DNA of 64,000 bases from Strongylocentrotus purpuratus (GCF_000002235.5 NW_022145606.1:50315333-50379332); one strand, 5' to 3'. Positions 1 to 11,541 are shown, counted from the stretch's first letter. Numbers and translations are program-made. The notes: generated from the letters alone by a model not told the origin.

Positions 1-1259
1 ATGATTGAAATTGTTATTCTTCTGCGGGTTCATACCTTTTCATTTTATGTTTTTTTACGTAATATAAAGTTCTACATATTGATCATAATTTTCCTCTTTC
101 TCCGATAGCTCCTCCTCTTTTTCTTCTTCTCCTTCTTATTTTCTTCTTGTACTTATTATCATTTCGATCATCAGTTCAATGTTGTTATTATCATTATCAT
201 CATTATTATCTTTAATAAGTGTGATTTTCTTTTTCTTATCTGTCTCTAAATATTACTATTTTAACTTATTAATTGGCTCTCGAGCTTTCGTGGGTTATCC
301 TGTTCAAGCTGACTTAATTTTGACCTGTTATTCTTGTATATTGTTGTATTTTGGAAGCTGTGCAGGGCGTATATGCATAGCGCGTTTCTACTATAGGGGT
401 GGGAGCCGCCGTTACATTTGCCCCTTGTTACTTTTTTCCCCTTAAACATATGACCCTCTGAACACTAGGTATTACGTAATGATCTACAACACTACTAGCT
501 AAGGCAACGCCCTTTGTCCCCGGCGAGGGTCAAATGACAGGCTACATTCAGAGTAAGCTTCCTTTGTATGTGACAGGAAGTGTGCCATTAATCCTTGACC
601 GTGGCTCTTCATACATGTAGCTAAATGCATGTTGTAAAAGATAATTTACAAAAATGAGGAAAGTCAAAAAAGCAATAAGTAACCAAAGTGTAATTGTTTG
701 TGACCTTTTTCAAGCTGCCAATGACGAAAAACATAATTATCAGCCAAGGCCAGGAACTCTCGTGGGGGAAAATGACGCCCCTCGCACTCTCATGGATAAT
801 GACGGAATAAAATACATAGTATAACGACATTTATAGTAACGAATGAGCTCGTGAACATACTTCTAATTAGTACTGCCTTGTAATGTAAAAGTATCACAAC
901 ATACTTAGTTATGTTAGCCCTCCTTTAAGTTTTCTAATATTTTTTAAATATTTATTTACAACTAAGGATACCCCCCCCCTTCTTTTGTCGTTCATCACTT
1001 TTTTCTCTTTTTTTTCTCACCGAGGATTAAATCCGAGAGTGCTTTTCGGGAAGTGAACTGATTTTTTTCATTTTTAAACAGTCTAAAATTAAACTAGAGA
1101 CACACACCGCAATTAAAAATATGTAAGAGAGACAGAATGCGTAATCTTCGCTCTCCCCCTCGTCCCCGTTGTCTTTGTTCAACCCCCCCCCCCCTCTCAG
1201 CTGTTGGTTATTCCTGCTTCTACTGAACTAGACATCGTAATCTGCTCACCATCACTACT
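1..1259. other. Intergenic sequence, no gene recognised
   Basis: AT-rich sequence with T-rich patches, a C-run near 1183 and short open frames that are low in complexity and show no domain. I see no splice-bounded exon, no RNA gene and no clear repeat family here. Confidence 0.6.
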
Positions 1260-1263
1260 GAAA

Positions 1264-1540
1264 ATTGTTACACAATTCCAGCGAGCAATCGAATCGTGTA
1301 AATTTTGAATCGTGTAATCGTGTTGCGGAGATTTTCGGCATGCATATTACACGATTACACGATTCGACCTGAATTGGGGAATCGTGTAATTTTACACGAT
1401 TACACGTTTACACGGTTCAAATTTCGCTTAATTGGCAAAAGACGAATCGTGTAAAATAAATGGTTACACGATTCCCGCGAGCATTCGAATCGTGTAAATT
1501 TTGAATCGTGTAAATCGTGTTGCGGAGATTTTCGGCGTGT
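1264..1540. repeat. Cluster of AATCGTGTAA / TTACACGATT decamers inside a near-200-bp direct repeat
   Basis: The decamer AATCGTGTAA or its reverse complement recurs about ten times in under 280 bases, giving many small inverted repeats. A segment of about 60 bases beginning GCGAGC at 1281 and ending TTCGGC near 1337 recurs at 1477-1537, so part of the cluster arose by direct duplication. No coding potential is apparent. It could be a foldback transposon remnant or a local satellite; the same decamer was not noticed elsewhere in the window. Confidence 0.7.
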
Positions 1541-1667
1541 ACTGTACTTCGGTTAAACTTATAATGATTGAAAGAAATGAAAACTATTTAAAGCTTCGAT
1601 TGGTCAACATTTCATGTTATGTTGTGACAGGGTTTATGTTACGTCTTCACTTACTTTGTTGGTGTCT

Positions 1668-2020
1668 GCCGAGAGCCAGAAGGGTGTTACATTATATGCT
1701 TTGACATACATGTAGATTGTAGAGTTAATATCCTTCAGGCTCCAAGTAGATGAAGCAGGTCATTCTATTGCCTTTGATCATTTCCTTCCATATGTTGGAC
1801 TGCTACATGTATTTACTTCTTGAAAGTTATTTGTGATTCTGCACATGTATGTAATTAAGAATGTCTTTTTTTTACAATGAACTATCAATTTGTGGAAGTT
1901 TCTATTATTTTCTATGAATCATTTCTATTGTCAGCATTCATTCTTTCATGATCGTTGAATGTTGTGTACTGTGCCTTGTTCACACATAACATGTTAAACA
2001 ACCTCCATTCATATAATCCT
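1668..2020. repeat. Dispersed segment, second copy at 47000-47335
   Basis: Starting at GAGAGCCAGAAGGGTGTT, this segment aligns almost base for base with 47000-47335 until about 1990, where the two copies diverge. It precedes the repeated spacer in both places, which supports the idea that the region near 2-8 kb and the region near 47-52.6 kb are paralogous units. No gene content seen. Confidence 0.75.
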
Positions 2021-3245
2021 GGAGCCGCCCCTGATCCTACCGGCAATACTTTATTAAATGTTGCATTGGTCCATTGCAGCATACATCGTTGTGTAGTGTG
2101 GGGCAACGTGTATGTTCTGCATGTTTCATGAAAAGAGATGCCTATTATGAAAATATTCTTTACAAACATTGAAATATTTGAAACATGCTTAAAATAATGT
2201 GCCGTTTCAGTCTTTATTTTGTCTTTGTGCTCAACATGATTGAGAGGGTGGGGGGGGGGGGGGATTTAAGGTGAGGGGCTCAGTTTAATCAAAAGAGAGG
2301 GAGAAAAAGAGAGATAGGATGAGAGGGGAAAAGGAGACACTTCGGGATAGGGAGAGAGACAGAGATAAGTACAAAGGGGTGAAGAAGGAAAAAGAGGATT
2401 GGGAGAATGAATATGGAGGGAGAGAGAAAACAAGTGAGGAAGAGGGGTAGAGGATACGATTAAGAGGAGATGAAGAAGTAAAGAGAGGAGGAAAAAAAGA
2501 AGGAAAGAGTGAGAGAAAGAGGTGGTGGGAGAAAGAGGGAGTGAGGAAGAGAGAGAAAAGGAAAGAATCCAACCAATGAGGGGGCACCAGTGAAGGGGGA
2601 GGGGTTCATACCTGTTATTCTAAGATTCTTTAAAGTAAGAAGCCTTTTCTCTGTCTTCCTTTCCCCCCTCTGTCTTCTCTCTATCTCTCTCTCTCCTGTT
2701 TGTCAATTAATTCCCGCTACCCCTGTCAATGCCCCAATCCGCTTTTCAAATATTGAAACAAACCCAGCACTTCAAACTTCTCTTTCATCTTATTGCCATT
2801 CGATTAGCTCTAATTTTTAAATCCCAGATGAAGTCACAATGATAACCGTTTAGATTTGGAAGACATGTTTTAAGCATCAAACTAATAAAGAAAATAAATC
2901 TATATTCAACTGCTAAAACTGATCAATGTCTTGTCGAATATTCCAAAATGAAAGGGTAATACGTACGTGTAAACATGCATTGTTAATGTGTTCAAAAAAT
3001 ATATGTACACGAAATTGTCAGTTTACTATATTCTGGGTAAAGATTGACAGTGCCTTTTCATAATCATCTTTTTTTTAAATAGCAAACTGTCTATGAATTT
3101 CCCTGGTTTCCAATAGTACTCAGTATAGAGTACCAAAGTGGGAACATCATATTCGCTTGTCGTTTAGGTTACTGGTTCTAAACAACAGTCAGAGCCTGCG
3201 CGTGAGGTTCACCGTGAAATCATTAAAGCTTATCATAGCATATAG
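2021..3245. repeat. Unit spacer, copy 1 (GA tract, CCAAT block, CT tract, CRE/NRF1-like island)
   Basis: The segment opens with CCTGGAGCCGCCCCTG, reverse complement of a hAT-like terminus (CAGGGGCGGCTCCAGG), then continues with sequence shared by 4259-5940 and 48757-50580. Inside are a purine tract (about 2285-2570), the block CCAATGAGGGGGCACCAGTG on the plus strand (about 2574-2593), a short CT-rich tract (about 2640-2700) and a conserved island at 3140-3232. Apparent open frames in the purine tract are low-complexity shadows. Confidence 0.75.
3140..3232. promoter_or_regulatory. Conserved island with CRE-like and NRF1-like motifs, copy 1
   Basis: The stretch holding TACTGGTTCTAAACAACAGT, GCCTGCGCGTGAGG and TTCACCGTGAAATCATT recurs at 5490-5600, 29195-29310, 29715-29815 and 50110-50220 with few changes, while the flanks vary more. 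TGCGC(A/G)TGAGG resembles half of an NRF1 site; the other copies also carry ACGTCA. A regulatory role is inference from conservation only. Confidence 0.35.
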
Positions 3246-3281
3246 CATATCAATTGGCAAAGAAGATTTTAGTGATTGACA

Positions 3282-3462
3282 GCTTGTTAAATAACCAATG
3301 TATTTACATATTTGGGGGTCCCGTTGCATAAAACAATACCACTGATGGTAACTTTGCCATCAATATAAACCACCATGGCAACATCACTCAACAGCCAATT
3401 AGATCAGGACATGGAAGTTACCATAAATGCTCGAGCCGGGCCCTCAAAGAACATGCTTGAAT

Positions 3463-3511
<49 letters not shown>

Positions 3512-4258
3512 TAAAGTGCCATGTCGTTTGACTTTGGCGATCATGCTGTACCACAACCCTCGGCTCCTAGCCTTCTGTATTAGTACCACTCCCAGTTCTT
3601 TCACTCCTCTCTCTTCCAACAATTTCTGCAGACTCTCCATTCAAAGTATCCTCCTTCTTCCCCTACTCCTTCTTCCCACAATTTTCCCCGTCAAAGCAAG
3701 ATTCTCTAGGCCTTCTTTACGTGTAATGTGACCCATGAACTTCAACTGCCTAATCAACATCTCACGTATCATTTTCCTTTGCACTCCAGCTCGTGTAAGA
3801 ACTTCCTCATTACTAACTGTGTCAGTCCAGAGGAATTTCACCATTCTTCTTAAGAACCACATTTCGCAACTTTCCAAACGCTTTTTAGTATCACTATCAG
3901 AGGCTAAAGTCCACGTTTCACTACCATACATAAGTACTGGGTAGATGTAACAATTCAATACTCTTAATCTTGTCCTCATACTCACTGTTCGATTGCCTGA
4001 ATGCACTCTAATAATAAAGTACATAATTGCAAAAAGAGTTGGTAATAGCACAATCTTCAGAGGCGACCCAAGGAGGCAAGTGGACACTAGACTCCCTTCT
4101 ATTTTAGCTATTATCTTTATTTTGTGTGGATTGATATAAATCATAAAGTTTTGCTTGAATGAACCCCCATATTCGCCTGGTAATCTTTTTAATTCTTTGT
4201 TTAATTCTTTTTTGGAATAGATTTGGGGGGAATTGAACCCCTCCCACCATTTGTAAAA
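3282..4258 (-). mobile_element. LINE-bearing insert, copy 1
   Basis: A block beginning near TTGTTAAATAACCAATGTAT and ending at the CCTGGAGCCGCCACTG terminus is present here and at 47750-48756, and is absent between the equivalent sequences at 2021. It contains a plus-strand (CT)n tract (about 3464-3509) and, on the minus strand, the C-terminal part of a non-LTR retrotransposon polyprotein. The terminus read on the minus strand, CAGTGGCGGCTCCAGG, resembles hAT-type ends, so a LINE fragment may sit inside a DNA element. Confidence 0.6.
3519..4140 (-). pseudogene. Non-LTR retrotransposon reverse transcriptase, C-terminal fragment
   Basis: Minus-strand translation shows LRVLNCYIYPVLMYGSETWT, then WTDTVSNEEVLTRAGVQRK, MGHITRKEGLENLALTGK and GRRSRGRRR. 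This is the usual post-polymerase tail of CR1/RTE-like LINE ORF2 proteins. An in-frame TGA near 3641 interrupts the frame right after GRRRIL; translation then continues in the same frame as MESLQKLLEERGVKELG and ends near RHGT, so the fragment is dead. The catalytic YxDD core is absent. The parallel copy at 48142-48639 carries a different lesion (a 4-base deletion at the same place). Clade assignment is uncertain. Confidence 0.8.
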
Positions 4259-5940
4259 ACCTGGAGCCGCCACTGATATTACCGGCAATACCTTATTGTA
4301 AGTAATGAGATAATTTTGTACATTCTACATTGCTCCATTGCAGCACTGTTGTGTAGTGTGGGACAACTTAACTTGTATGTTCTGCAGGTTTCATGAAAAG
4401 AGATGTGTATTATGAAAATATTCTTTACAAACATTGAAATATTTGAAACATGCTTAGAATAATGTGAATGTTCAATCTTTTATGTTTTTTGGTTCACAAA
4501 TATAATTGAGAGGAGAATGGTGGGCAAGAAGGAAGAACGTTAAAGTAAGGGGCACAGTGTAATTAAGAGAGAGGGAGAAAAAGAGAGATAGGATGAGAGA
4601 AAGATAGAAAGAAAGAGAGGGTGAGGTAAAGATGGGATAATGAAGTAGAGAGAGAGAATGGGAAGAATGAATAGGGAGGGAAAGAAGAAAAAAGGGAGGG
4701 AGAAAGAAAGAGATAGGGAAGGAGAAGGGTAGAGAATAAGATAAAGAGGGGATGAAGAGGTAAACAGAGGGGGGAAAAAGAAAGAAAGAGTGAGAGAAAG
4801 GGGGTAGCGAGAGACAGAGAGTGTGAGGAAGAGAGAGATGGGAAAACATTGAGGGTGTGTGAGAGAGCGAGAAATAGAGGGGGAAGGGGTAAAGAGACAT
4901 GATAACAGATAATCATAATGAGAATATTTTAAGATATTTACCTGGTTGTCGTCGCATTGATCCAGCCAATGAGTGGGCACCAGTGAAACGGGAGGAAGGG
5001 GGATCATACCTGTAATTCTAAGATTCTTTAAAGTAAGTAGCTTTCTCTCTGTCTTCTTTTCCCCTCTATCTCTCTCTCTCTCCTGTTTGTCAATTTTTTT
5101 CCGCTATCCCTGTCAATGCCCCCACTCCCTCTTCAAATATTGTAACAAACCATCACTTCAAACTTCTCTTTCATCTTATTGCCATTCGATTACCTCCAAT
5201 TTTTAAATCCCGGATGAAGTCACAATGACAACCGTTTAGATTTTGAAGACATGTTTTAAGCATAAAATCAATAAAGAAAATAAATCTATATTCAACTGCT
5301 AAACTTATCAATGTCTTGTCGAGTATTCCAAGAGGGCAATGCATACGTGTGAACATGTGTTGTTAATGTGTTCACAAAAATATATGTACACAAAATTGTC
5401 GGTTTACTATATTTACTACATAATCATCTTCTAGCAAACTGTCTCTGGATTTCCATGGTTTCTAATAGTACTCAGTATAGAATACCGAAGTGCTAACGTC
5501 ATATTCGCTCGTCGGTTAAGTTACTGGTTCTAAACAACAGTCAGAGCCTGCGCATGAGGTTCACCGTGAAGTCATTCAAGCTTCCTGCTGGAATGAGCAG
5601 GGCAAATTTTATGGTTGGTGCTTGGGTGATCGCCAAACCATTGTTTGGAACCAGCAACCTTGACAACTTTCCTACTATGACGTCATACTTTGATACTCTA
5701 TGCTACAGCTATTTTCATGACTGTTTAATATGAATGGTTACCTGATACATGTTACGTATATAAGAAAACTTGGTAAGTAATTTCATTGTACAGCATTTTT
5801 ATTTTTATTTATCTTCCACACATCAAAATTAACAAACAAACAAAATTGACAAACAGAAGATAAACTCAGGCAACAATATAAATGATTTTGTACACTCCAA
5901 AGAATTACTAAAGAATCCCTTTCCCCATCCACCGATGAAC
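4259..5940. repeat. Unit spacer, copy 2
   Basis: Second copy of the spacer seen at 2021-3245 and 48757-50580. It has a long GA-rich tract (about 4560-4890), the CCAAT-containing block (about 4965-4985), a CT tract (about 5045-5090) and the conserved island at 5490-5600 with TAACGTCATATTCGCTCG and CCTGCGCATGAGG. All open frames here come from the simple-sequence tract. This copy runs directly into the AT-rich array that lies 3' of gene 1. Confidence 0.75.
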
Positions 5941-5949
5941 AAACAAAAT

Positions 5950-8270
5950 GTATGAAGCAAAAAACAAAACAACTATGACATTTCAACTGGCAAAGAAGAT
6001 TTTAGTGATAGCGAGAAGTTGTATGTTGACCGGGATACCATATAATCCAACGATCTTCACAGCTTATTTTATTGCTATAAAATCTCTTCCATCAACCTAC
6101 ACGACACAGATCAGATTAACATATCTCATATAATAATTAACAATCACCAAAGTCAAATCTTACAAATACTTTTAATAATGCTGATATGTATATTTAATGA
6201 GCATATTTGTAATGGTAATAATTATTTGACAACAAAAAAGTCATGTTGATAACATACCCTTGCTAAACAATACATTGTAAGCCATCATCATCATCGTCAT
6301 CATCATCCTTATGACCGTTTAGCATTGTCATATTATATGTTGTAATACTTGTTTCATAGATACATGTATGCATCAACATGTACCAAAGCAAATAACAAAT
6401 CAATAGTTTAAATGTTACAAATAATCATTATTTTCTACATGTGGTGATTATGAGCGATGACAAACTACATGTACAACATCACTCTACTATCTCTTCTTCC
6501 AAACCACATATAAAAGACTAATGTTTCCCATAACAATATTATGCCGTCAACAGTGTTGAATCATACAAACGCTGGGTTGCCTGGGTATTATAAACAAATA
6601 AATAAATAAATAAAATCAATCAATCAATCAATCAATTATGTATATATGTGAATATCATGATCATACTCGTAATGTAAATGAAATGATTAACTTTGCAACC
6701 TACTTCATTATCATATTATTAATTATACACTTGTTTGATACATATGTATTAACATTTCACACAAACCCAAACGAAAAATCAACAAATTAAATGTTACAAA
6801 TAGTTTACTAAGTATAATGCAGCTGTGTACAGGTTGTGGGTGGGTGGGTGGGAGGATAAAACTGTGTAGCATATTTCATTTGTTTAGCATCTCTTATATC
6901 AAACTAGATAAAGGGACTATGCAACCTAATTATTGTTCTATCACATAACCTGGTTGAATATATATATATCAACATGTCATATACAGCAAATGAAAACTAA
7001 AAAAACTGAATCATAAAAATAATCAGTATGACGCAGAATCTGTTTTATCAAACAACTTCAAAGATTAACATATCTCATATGATAATAATAATAACATCAA
7101 CAGAGTTGAATCTTACACATACTGTGTACTTTCAGCTATGAACATTATTATCATGAGCATACTTTCTTGATAAATATTGAGCCCTATTTAGTTGTTATGT
7201 TATTCATTTCTATCAAATATGCATTTTGGATAAAGGCATATTAAATAATTCAAAGCAAATTCAAAAAATAGCAAACTGAATCATGGACAAACTCGATATT
7301 ATAGAGCTATTTACATATCTTGGGTTTGAATGTTTCGTAATGAACAAAATAATAAAATAAACAATCTTATGAATACTGGGTATGTTGTTATGTACATATC
7401 AGGAGCATACTTATACTGTAAATAATCTTTGATAGATAACACGACTTTGCAACATATTTAATTGTTGTATTATTCATTCCATCAAATGTAATTGTTGTCG
7501 ATCATAGCAAAAGCATATCAACAAATCGAATGTTGAAAAAAAATTGTATTATGCAGCTATATAAATGTTGTTGCGTTAGATGACAAAACTCTGTAGTATA
7601 TTTCATTATTTTAGCATCGATTTTATCAAACTACATATACATAACAAAAAGTCTCTTAAAGAAATTATAAAAACAACACATTTTAATCTTACACATACTG
7701 GCTATTATGCAGCTATATGCATGTTGTTCTGAGCATATCTAAAATGCATATTCTTGCATGATAGATTACAATGCTATGCAATTTAAAGCATATTTTTGTA
7801 AGGGTTTGTACATAATATTCTATAGATACAACAGTAGAAAAACGATTTAATAATGATAATAATAATAAATTATATTTCTATAGCGCATTATACAAGGTAT
7901 GTCTCTATGCGCTTTACATTGTATTACAAGCTTAATTAATTACATGTATCTACTATTGAACTATCCTCAAACAAAAATACTGACAAGATCTTAACTAAAA
8001 TAGTACAACAGTAACTAGATAGATACATATTATAATTTATATTAATGACAAGTCATTGAGTACAAATGATGCTAACAATAATCTGCAGTAATGAGGAAGA
8101 AACCTTGGAAGCATTATGCTTGTAATTAAAGATAAACTCCAGTTCTGGTAAAAAAAAGAAAATTTATTCTCACAGAATCAAACGAAACTTACACTGAATG
8201 TTCAAGATTACAAATAAATGACATGTGCCAAACAATTTTGGAAGAAAACGTATACTGGCTGAGTAATGAG
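5950..8270. repeat. AT-rich block of decayed tandem monomers, block 1
   Basis: Short phrases return at irregular spacing: TCTTACAAATACT, ATGCAGCTATGTACAT, ATGAGCATACTT, TTGATAGATAAC, TTTGCAACCTA, TTATTCATTCTATCAAA, ATCAACA. Together they suggest a degraded array with monomers of roughly 150-280 bp. The same phrases in the same order form blocks at 20980-22900, 29990-32940 and 50580-52630, one downstream of each B-box gene. There is a TAAA/TCAA microsatellite at about 6595-6637. No coding sequence recognised. Confidence 0.7.
7838..7945 (+). repeat. SINE/LINE 3'-tail-like fragment
   Basis: An AATAATAATAA stretch precedes TTCTATAGCGCATTATACAA and CTCTATGCGCTTTACA. Such GCGC-centred tails occur at the 3' ends of tRNA-derived SINEs in many marine invertebrates. 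It has no A or B box here, so it is a tail fragment only. Confidence 0.45.
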
Positions 8271-8340
8271 CATAGAAAGACAAGGAAATCAAGGTAGTAC
8301 TAGCCCCGACACCATGTGTGTTGTCCCATATATAGCTTTC

Positions 8341-9233
8341 TGTGTACAGTGCTTGTTTTTTTTAATTTTTTTTATTTTCCTCTTGTCAGAGGTACTTTAT
8401 TCATTTACAAAAATAACCAACACACAAATCATTACATCATAACAAAATTTTACATTCACTTTAAGTATTTTCTTAAACTATTAAGAGAAAATCTTCAGTG
8501 ATATAAAATATCCCCGAAGATTTTCCTTAGTTCCCAGATGCTATTTCAAAAGCTCTCAAAAACTCTCCAAAAAAAAATACTATGTCCCGAGAGCCCCTGA
8601 AACAACATCCGAGATGTTATCCAAGAGTAACTCGTATTTAAAAACATGCCATATGAAAAAGCTGTTGTATGGTTTACCTTGAAAATAATTTAACATATAC
8701 ATCAAATAGATTGCGTATTGAGCATATGCAACGATTGTATTTATATCTGCTCCATTTCCATGTTTGAAATCAAAACCAGCAATTAATAATTCTTCGTTTA
8801 ATATAATTTTTTCTTTAAAGTTCAATTCAATCAATTCCACAATACGTTTCCAGAAAAGCTTTACGCTCGGGCACTCTAAAAGAACATGAACGAAAGATTC
8901 TGCTGTTTTACAAAAAATGCAAAGGTTTTCATTTACAATTTTCCATTTGCACAGATTGTATCTAAAGGGTAAAATCCTATGAAATGTCTTAAAGTTGAGT
9001 TGTTTTATTTTATTGTTTTTCAATGTCTTAAACTTAAATTTTAATGTATCTCTCCAATCAAAATCAATGACAAGGTTCAGTTTACCTTCCCAAAATGTTA
9101 ATACAGCTGGTTCTCTTTTCTTAAAGTCACACAATAGGCTATAGAAATGGCTAGATTTCATTGAAGATAGTCTTATAAAATCAAGTGTTCTTATTTCGTA
9201 TAAGTCGCCTTCGAATTGTGTACAGTGCTTGTT
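8341..9233 (-). mobile_element. 5'-truncated LINE insertion with a 17-bp target-site duplication
   Basis: The 17-mer TGTGTACAGTGCTTGTT occurs at 8341-8357 and again at 9217-9233, bracketing the insert. A T-rich run at 8358-8375 is the poly(A) tail of a minus-strand element, and the element's coding remnant (8580-9161) reads on the minus strand, as expected. The related sequence at about 12138-12250 (GTGTACAGTGCTTGTAACTT...) shows the same neighbourhood without the insert. This is textbook target-primed reverse transcription, with 5' truncation. Confidence 0.88.
8580..9161 (-). pseudogene. LINE ORF2 C-terminal fragment with zinc-binding RT domain
   Basis: The minus-strand frame of 193 residues contains QLNFKTFHRILPFRYNLCKW, then CIFCKTAESFVHVLLECP and KLFWKRIVELIELN. 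This matches the zf-RVT pattern (C-x2-C ... H-x4-C) found at the C-terminus of L1/Tx1-like reverse transcriptases. The polymerase and endonuclease are missing, as expected for a 5'-truncated copy. The frame is intact over this stretch, so the insertion may be fairly young. It is not a host gene. Confidence 0.82.
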
Positions 9234-9239
9234 ACTTTA

Positions 9240-9548
9240 CCAAGACTCGGTCAAATTTATTATGATTTTGATGACTCCAGAACCTTGCAGTGCACACCAA
9301 TACTTACATGCTACATGATCAACTGATTCTGATCCTTTCCACACCTTTTCTTTCACAATGCAATCGCATTACCAGTACTAAAGTTTATCTTTAAGGTTCC
9401 CTTTACATAATACTTTGGTACCTAATTTTTACAACAAAAAACAAAACAAAAGAAGAACAAAAACGGCTGTGTGGTGCAGACAGTCAACAAGTGTTGATAA
9501 TACCGATGGTCTCTATCATTGAAATAAAGAACAGATTACAATAATTCA
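9240..9548. other. 3' flank of gene 1, no separate gene
   Basis: AT-rich sequence between the LINE and the gene 1 polyadenylation signal. Its first part (about 9233-9380) is similar to 12150-12300, including GATTCCAGAACCTTGCAGTAC-like sequence, so the segment is duplicated on both sides of gene 1. Nothing coding recognised. Confidence 0.55.
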
Positions 9549-9554
9549 TTTATT
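9549..9554 (-). other. Candidate polyadenylation signal for gene 1
   Basis: AATAAA on the minus strand, about 160 bases past the gene 1 stop codon at 9713, a suitable distance for a short 3' UTR. Context only; no transcript evidence. Confidence 0.5.
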
Positions 9555-9712
9555 ATGTGACAATTTTCATCATAATAATCATGGCTAATCTATGCACATG
9601 TTATAACACACTACTAATTGGAATGATAGCGATGTAGCTATCGAATATGCTTATGAACACACAGGTGTATACGTAGTGAAGATGAAGAAATGTAATCAAA
9701 CAGGTTTTGATG

Positions 9713-11521
9713 TTAATAGAGGGTTAATCTGTTTTTGAATAAGAGAATGTTGTCTCCGTCGCTAGCAATCAGTTTCCCTGATGACGTCATCGTCACCTGA
9801 GAAAATGCACAGTGCCACTTCCTTTCCTCCAGTGAGTCCAGTTTTGTTGATAGAGGGAATGATGCTACTCTTCTCTTCTTCATATCACCCCCACTCATCA
9901 CCTGATCAATCACACACATCTTATACTCATCATCTGATGTCACGACGTAGAGGTCGTCTGTCATAGGATCGATGCAGGCATTCCAGATAACATCACTGTG
10001 GGGGATTTCCCTTTGAGCACCCTGTCTGTCGATGATGAACACTTTGTGATTTACTGGTGAGGATCGAGCGAGGATGTGACCTGATGATAGTACACCACAC
10101 ATCCTTATATTCTCTTTACATGTAATGGTATTCATGATCTTACCATCAGCTGGGTTGATGACGTATATCTTAGACTGACCTGCCTCAGCGGCGATGATCA
10201 TCCCATCCTGGTCAGCAGCTACATCCACCCATGCGTAATCACGCGTTGTGTGTCTCGGTATTGTGACGTCATTGATGTGCTTCCAGTGTCTGTCATACAC
10301 GATGATGTCTCCGGTCAAACTGTCCCCTGAACACCCTTTACCGTATTTACCGCATACTACCTTGTCATCATTCAGCAATGCACAGGAAATAACCCATGAT
10401 GTATCACTACCGGTTATCACTCTCTGAGTGTGCTTAGTGTTCATATCTAACATGTATGTATGTACGCTACCTAAAATATGATCTGTGATGATCACATTGC
10501 ATTCATCAATGCATCCTACAATGACCGGGAATTTGATTTCATCACTGACATTGATTGTATCAATGAGCTTCCACTCCCCATCATACCCATCAATCCTCCC
10601 ATCATACTTCTCTTTTCCAGCACCCTTCACAAACCTCACACCCGATATGGTACCAGTGATTTGTTCCACACCACCCTTATTCAGTGGCTTCTTTAATTCA
10701 TCACTTACTGATGTATTCACATCTTTGACGGCATGTGTATCATCTTTGAGTACTGTGTCAATTGTCTGTATTATAGTCTCTGTAGTTTTTGTGTCATCTT
10801 GCAATGCATTCTCCAACTCACCAATCTTTCTTTCTTTCTCTTCAGCGATGTTCTGAATGTCTGTATGAAGACCATGTTGTTTATTGTCGATGGGTTCTCG
10901 TCTTTTCTCTGCATTTGTACGGTTTAGTTTAAGCCGCTTCTCTCTCCCCTCATCATTCTTTCGAATGTTGTCATTGATCTTTTGAATCTCCTCTTGAAGT
11001 TTCTTATTCTTCTCATCTGTCTCCTGATTGATTTTTGCTGCATCCTCCTTCTCTTTGTCTTTGTCTGTTTGGATCGCCTCATTAATTACCGAATCAACTT
11101 CATCTTTAAAAGCTTGTAGATGGATGTCGGTGTTTTTCCTACACTGAAAAATCTGATCTCCATAAACTTGACAAAGCTTTAATTTGTCCTTTGCCATTTC
11201 TTTTAGAGTAATTAGTCTCTCCATACTTTCCATGATCGCGCCCTCTATATCCTGTTGCACGCAAGGCTGCTGATGATCTATCATTGCGCATGAATAACAC
11301 AGTGATACACGGTGTGTTTTACAATATAGTTTGATTTCTTCATCATGCTTCTTGCAATAAAGATTGGACCCACCCTTTCTTGCTTTTCCGATACATCCCC
11401 CTTTGGAGGCGCAGTCCTCGCAGAGCTTCTTCTTCTCCTTCACGTAGTACGTCACATCTGTTATTGCCTCACAGTTCTCTCCTTCACAGATGTCTTCTGC
11501 AGAGCTGAAGTTAGCCGCCAT
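9713..11521 (-). CDS. Gene 1: RING-less B-box / coiled-coil / beta-propeller protein (TRIM-like)
   Basis: The 602-residue protein starts at MAANFSSAEDICEGENCE. An earlier in-frame ATG lies 11 codons upstream but sits across the 3' splice site, so I chose the ATG at 11521. Residues 12-43 carry a cysteine-rich B-box1-like motif (C12, C17, C34, C37, C43). Residues 56-87 form a B-box2 with ligands C56, H59, C67, H70, C75, C78, H83 and C87. Residues about 95-275 are charged and helical, a coiled coil for self-association. From about 312 to the end, repeated beta-rich blocks (ALLNDDKVVCGK, IYVINPADGKIMNTI, DDLYVVTSDD, SGKLIASDGDNILLF) look like an NHL/TRIM-type propeller. No RING is present, so ubiquitin ligase activity is not predicted; a cytoplasmic binding or adaptor role is inference. 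Closely similar to gene 2 over its whole length. Confidence 0.92.
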   Translation of the reverse strand: MAANFSSAEDICEGENCEAITDVTYYVKEKKKLCEDCASKGGCIGKARKGGSNLYCKKHDEEIKLYCKTHRVSLCYSCAMIDHQQPCVQQDIEGAIMESMERLITLKEMAKDKLKLCQVYGDQIFQCRKNTDIHLQAFKDEVDSVINEAIQTDKDKEKEDAAKINQETDEKNKKLQEEIQKINDNIRKNDEGREKRLKLNRTNAEKRREPIDNKQHGLHTDIQNIAEEKERKIGELENALQDDTKTTETIIQTIDTVLKDDTHAVKDVNTSVSDELKKPLNKGGVEQITGTISGVRFVKGAGKEKYDGRIDGYDGEWKLIDTINVSDEIKFPVIVGCIDECNVIITDHILGSVHTYMLDMNTKHTQRVITGSDTSWVISCALLNDDKVVCGKYGKGCSGDSLTGDIIVYDRHWKHINDVTIPRHTTRDYAWVDVAADQDGMIIAAEAGQSKIYVINPADGKIMNTITCKENIRMCGVLSSGHILARSSPVNHKVFIIDRQGAQREIPHSDVIWNACIDPMTDDLYVVTSDDEYKMCVIDQVMSGGDMKKRRVASFPLSTKLDSLEERKWHCAFSQVTMTSSGKLIASDGDNILLFKNRLTLY

Positions 11522-11541
11522 CCTGATCGGAGTATTGACCT
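11522..11541 (-). promoter_or_regulatory. 3' splice site and 5' UTR start of the gene 1 coding exon
   Basis: On the minus strand the sequence reads TTCTTTCTACAG/GTCAATACTCC followed by the ATG region, with the AG at 11540-11541 and the exon beginning at 11539. The same junction precedes genes 2, 3 and 4 at the same distance from the ATG, which supports a real acceptor and a separate upstream first exon. Confidence 0.75.

Noticed and set aside
2285..2587. 100-residue open frame rich in S, L, F and P on the minus strand, and similar frames at 4472-5007, 11511-11819, 24815-25157, 35570-36012, 48989-49505 and 55730-56081
   Set aside because: They are translations of GA/CT tracts, which rarely contain stop codons. 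The same peptide style appears in two or three frames at once and shows no domain.
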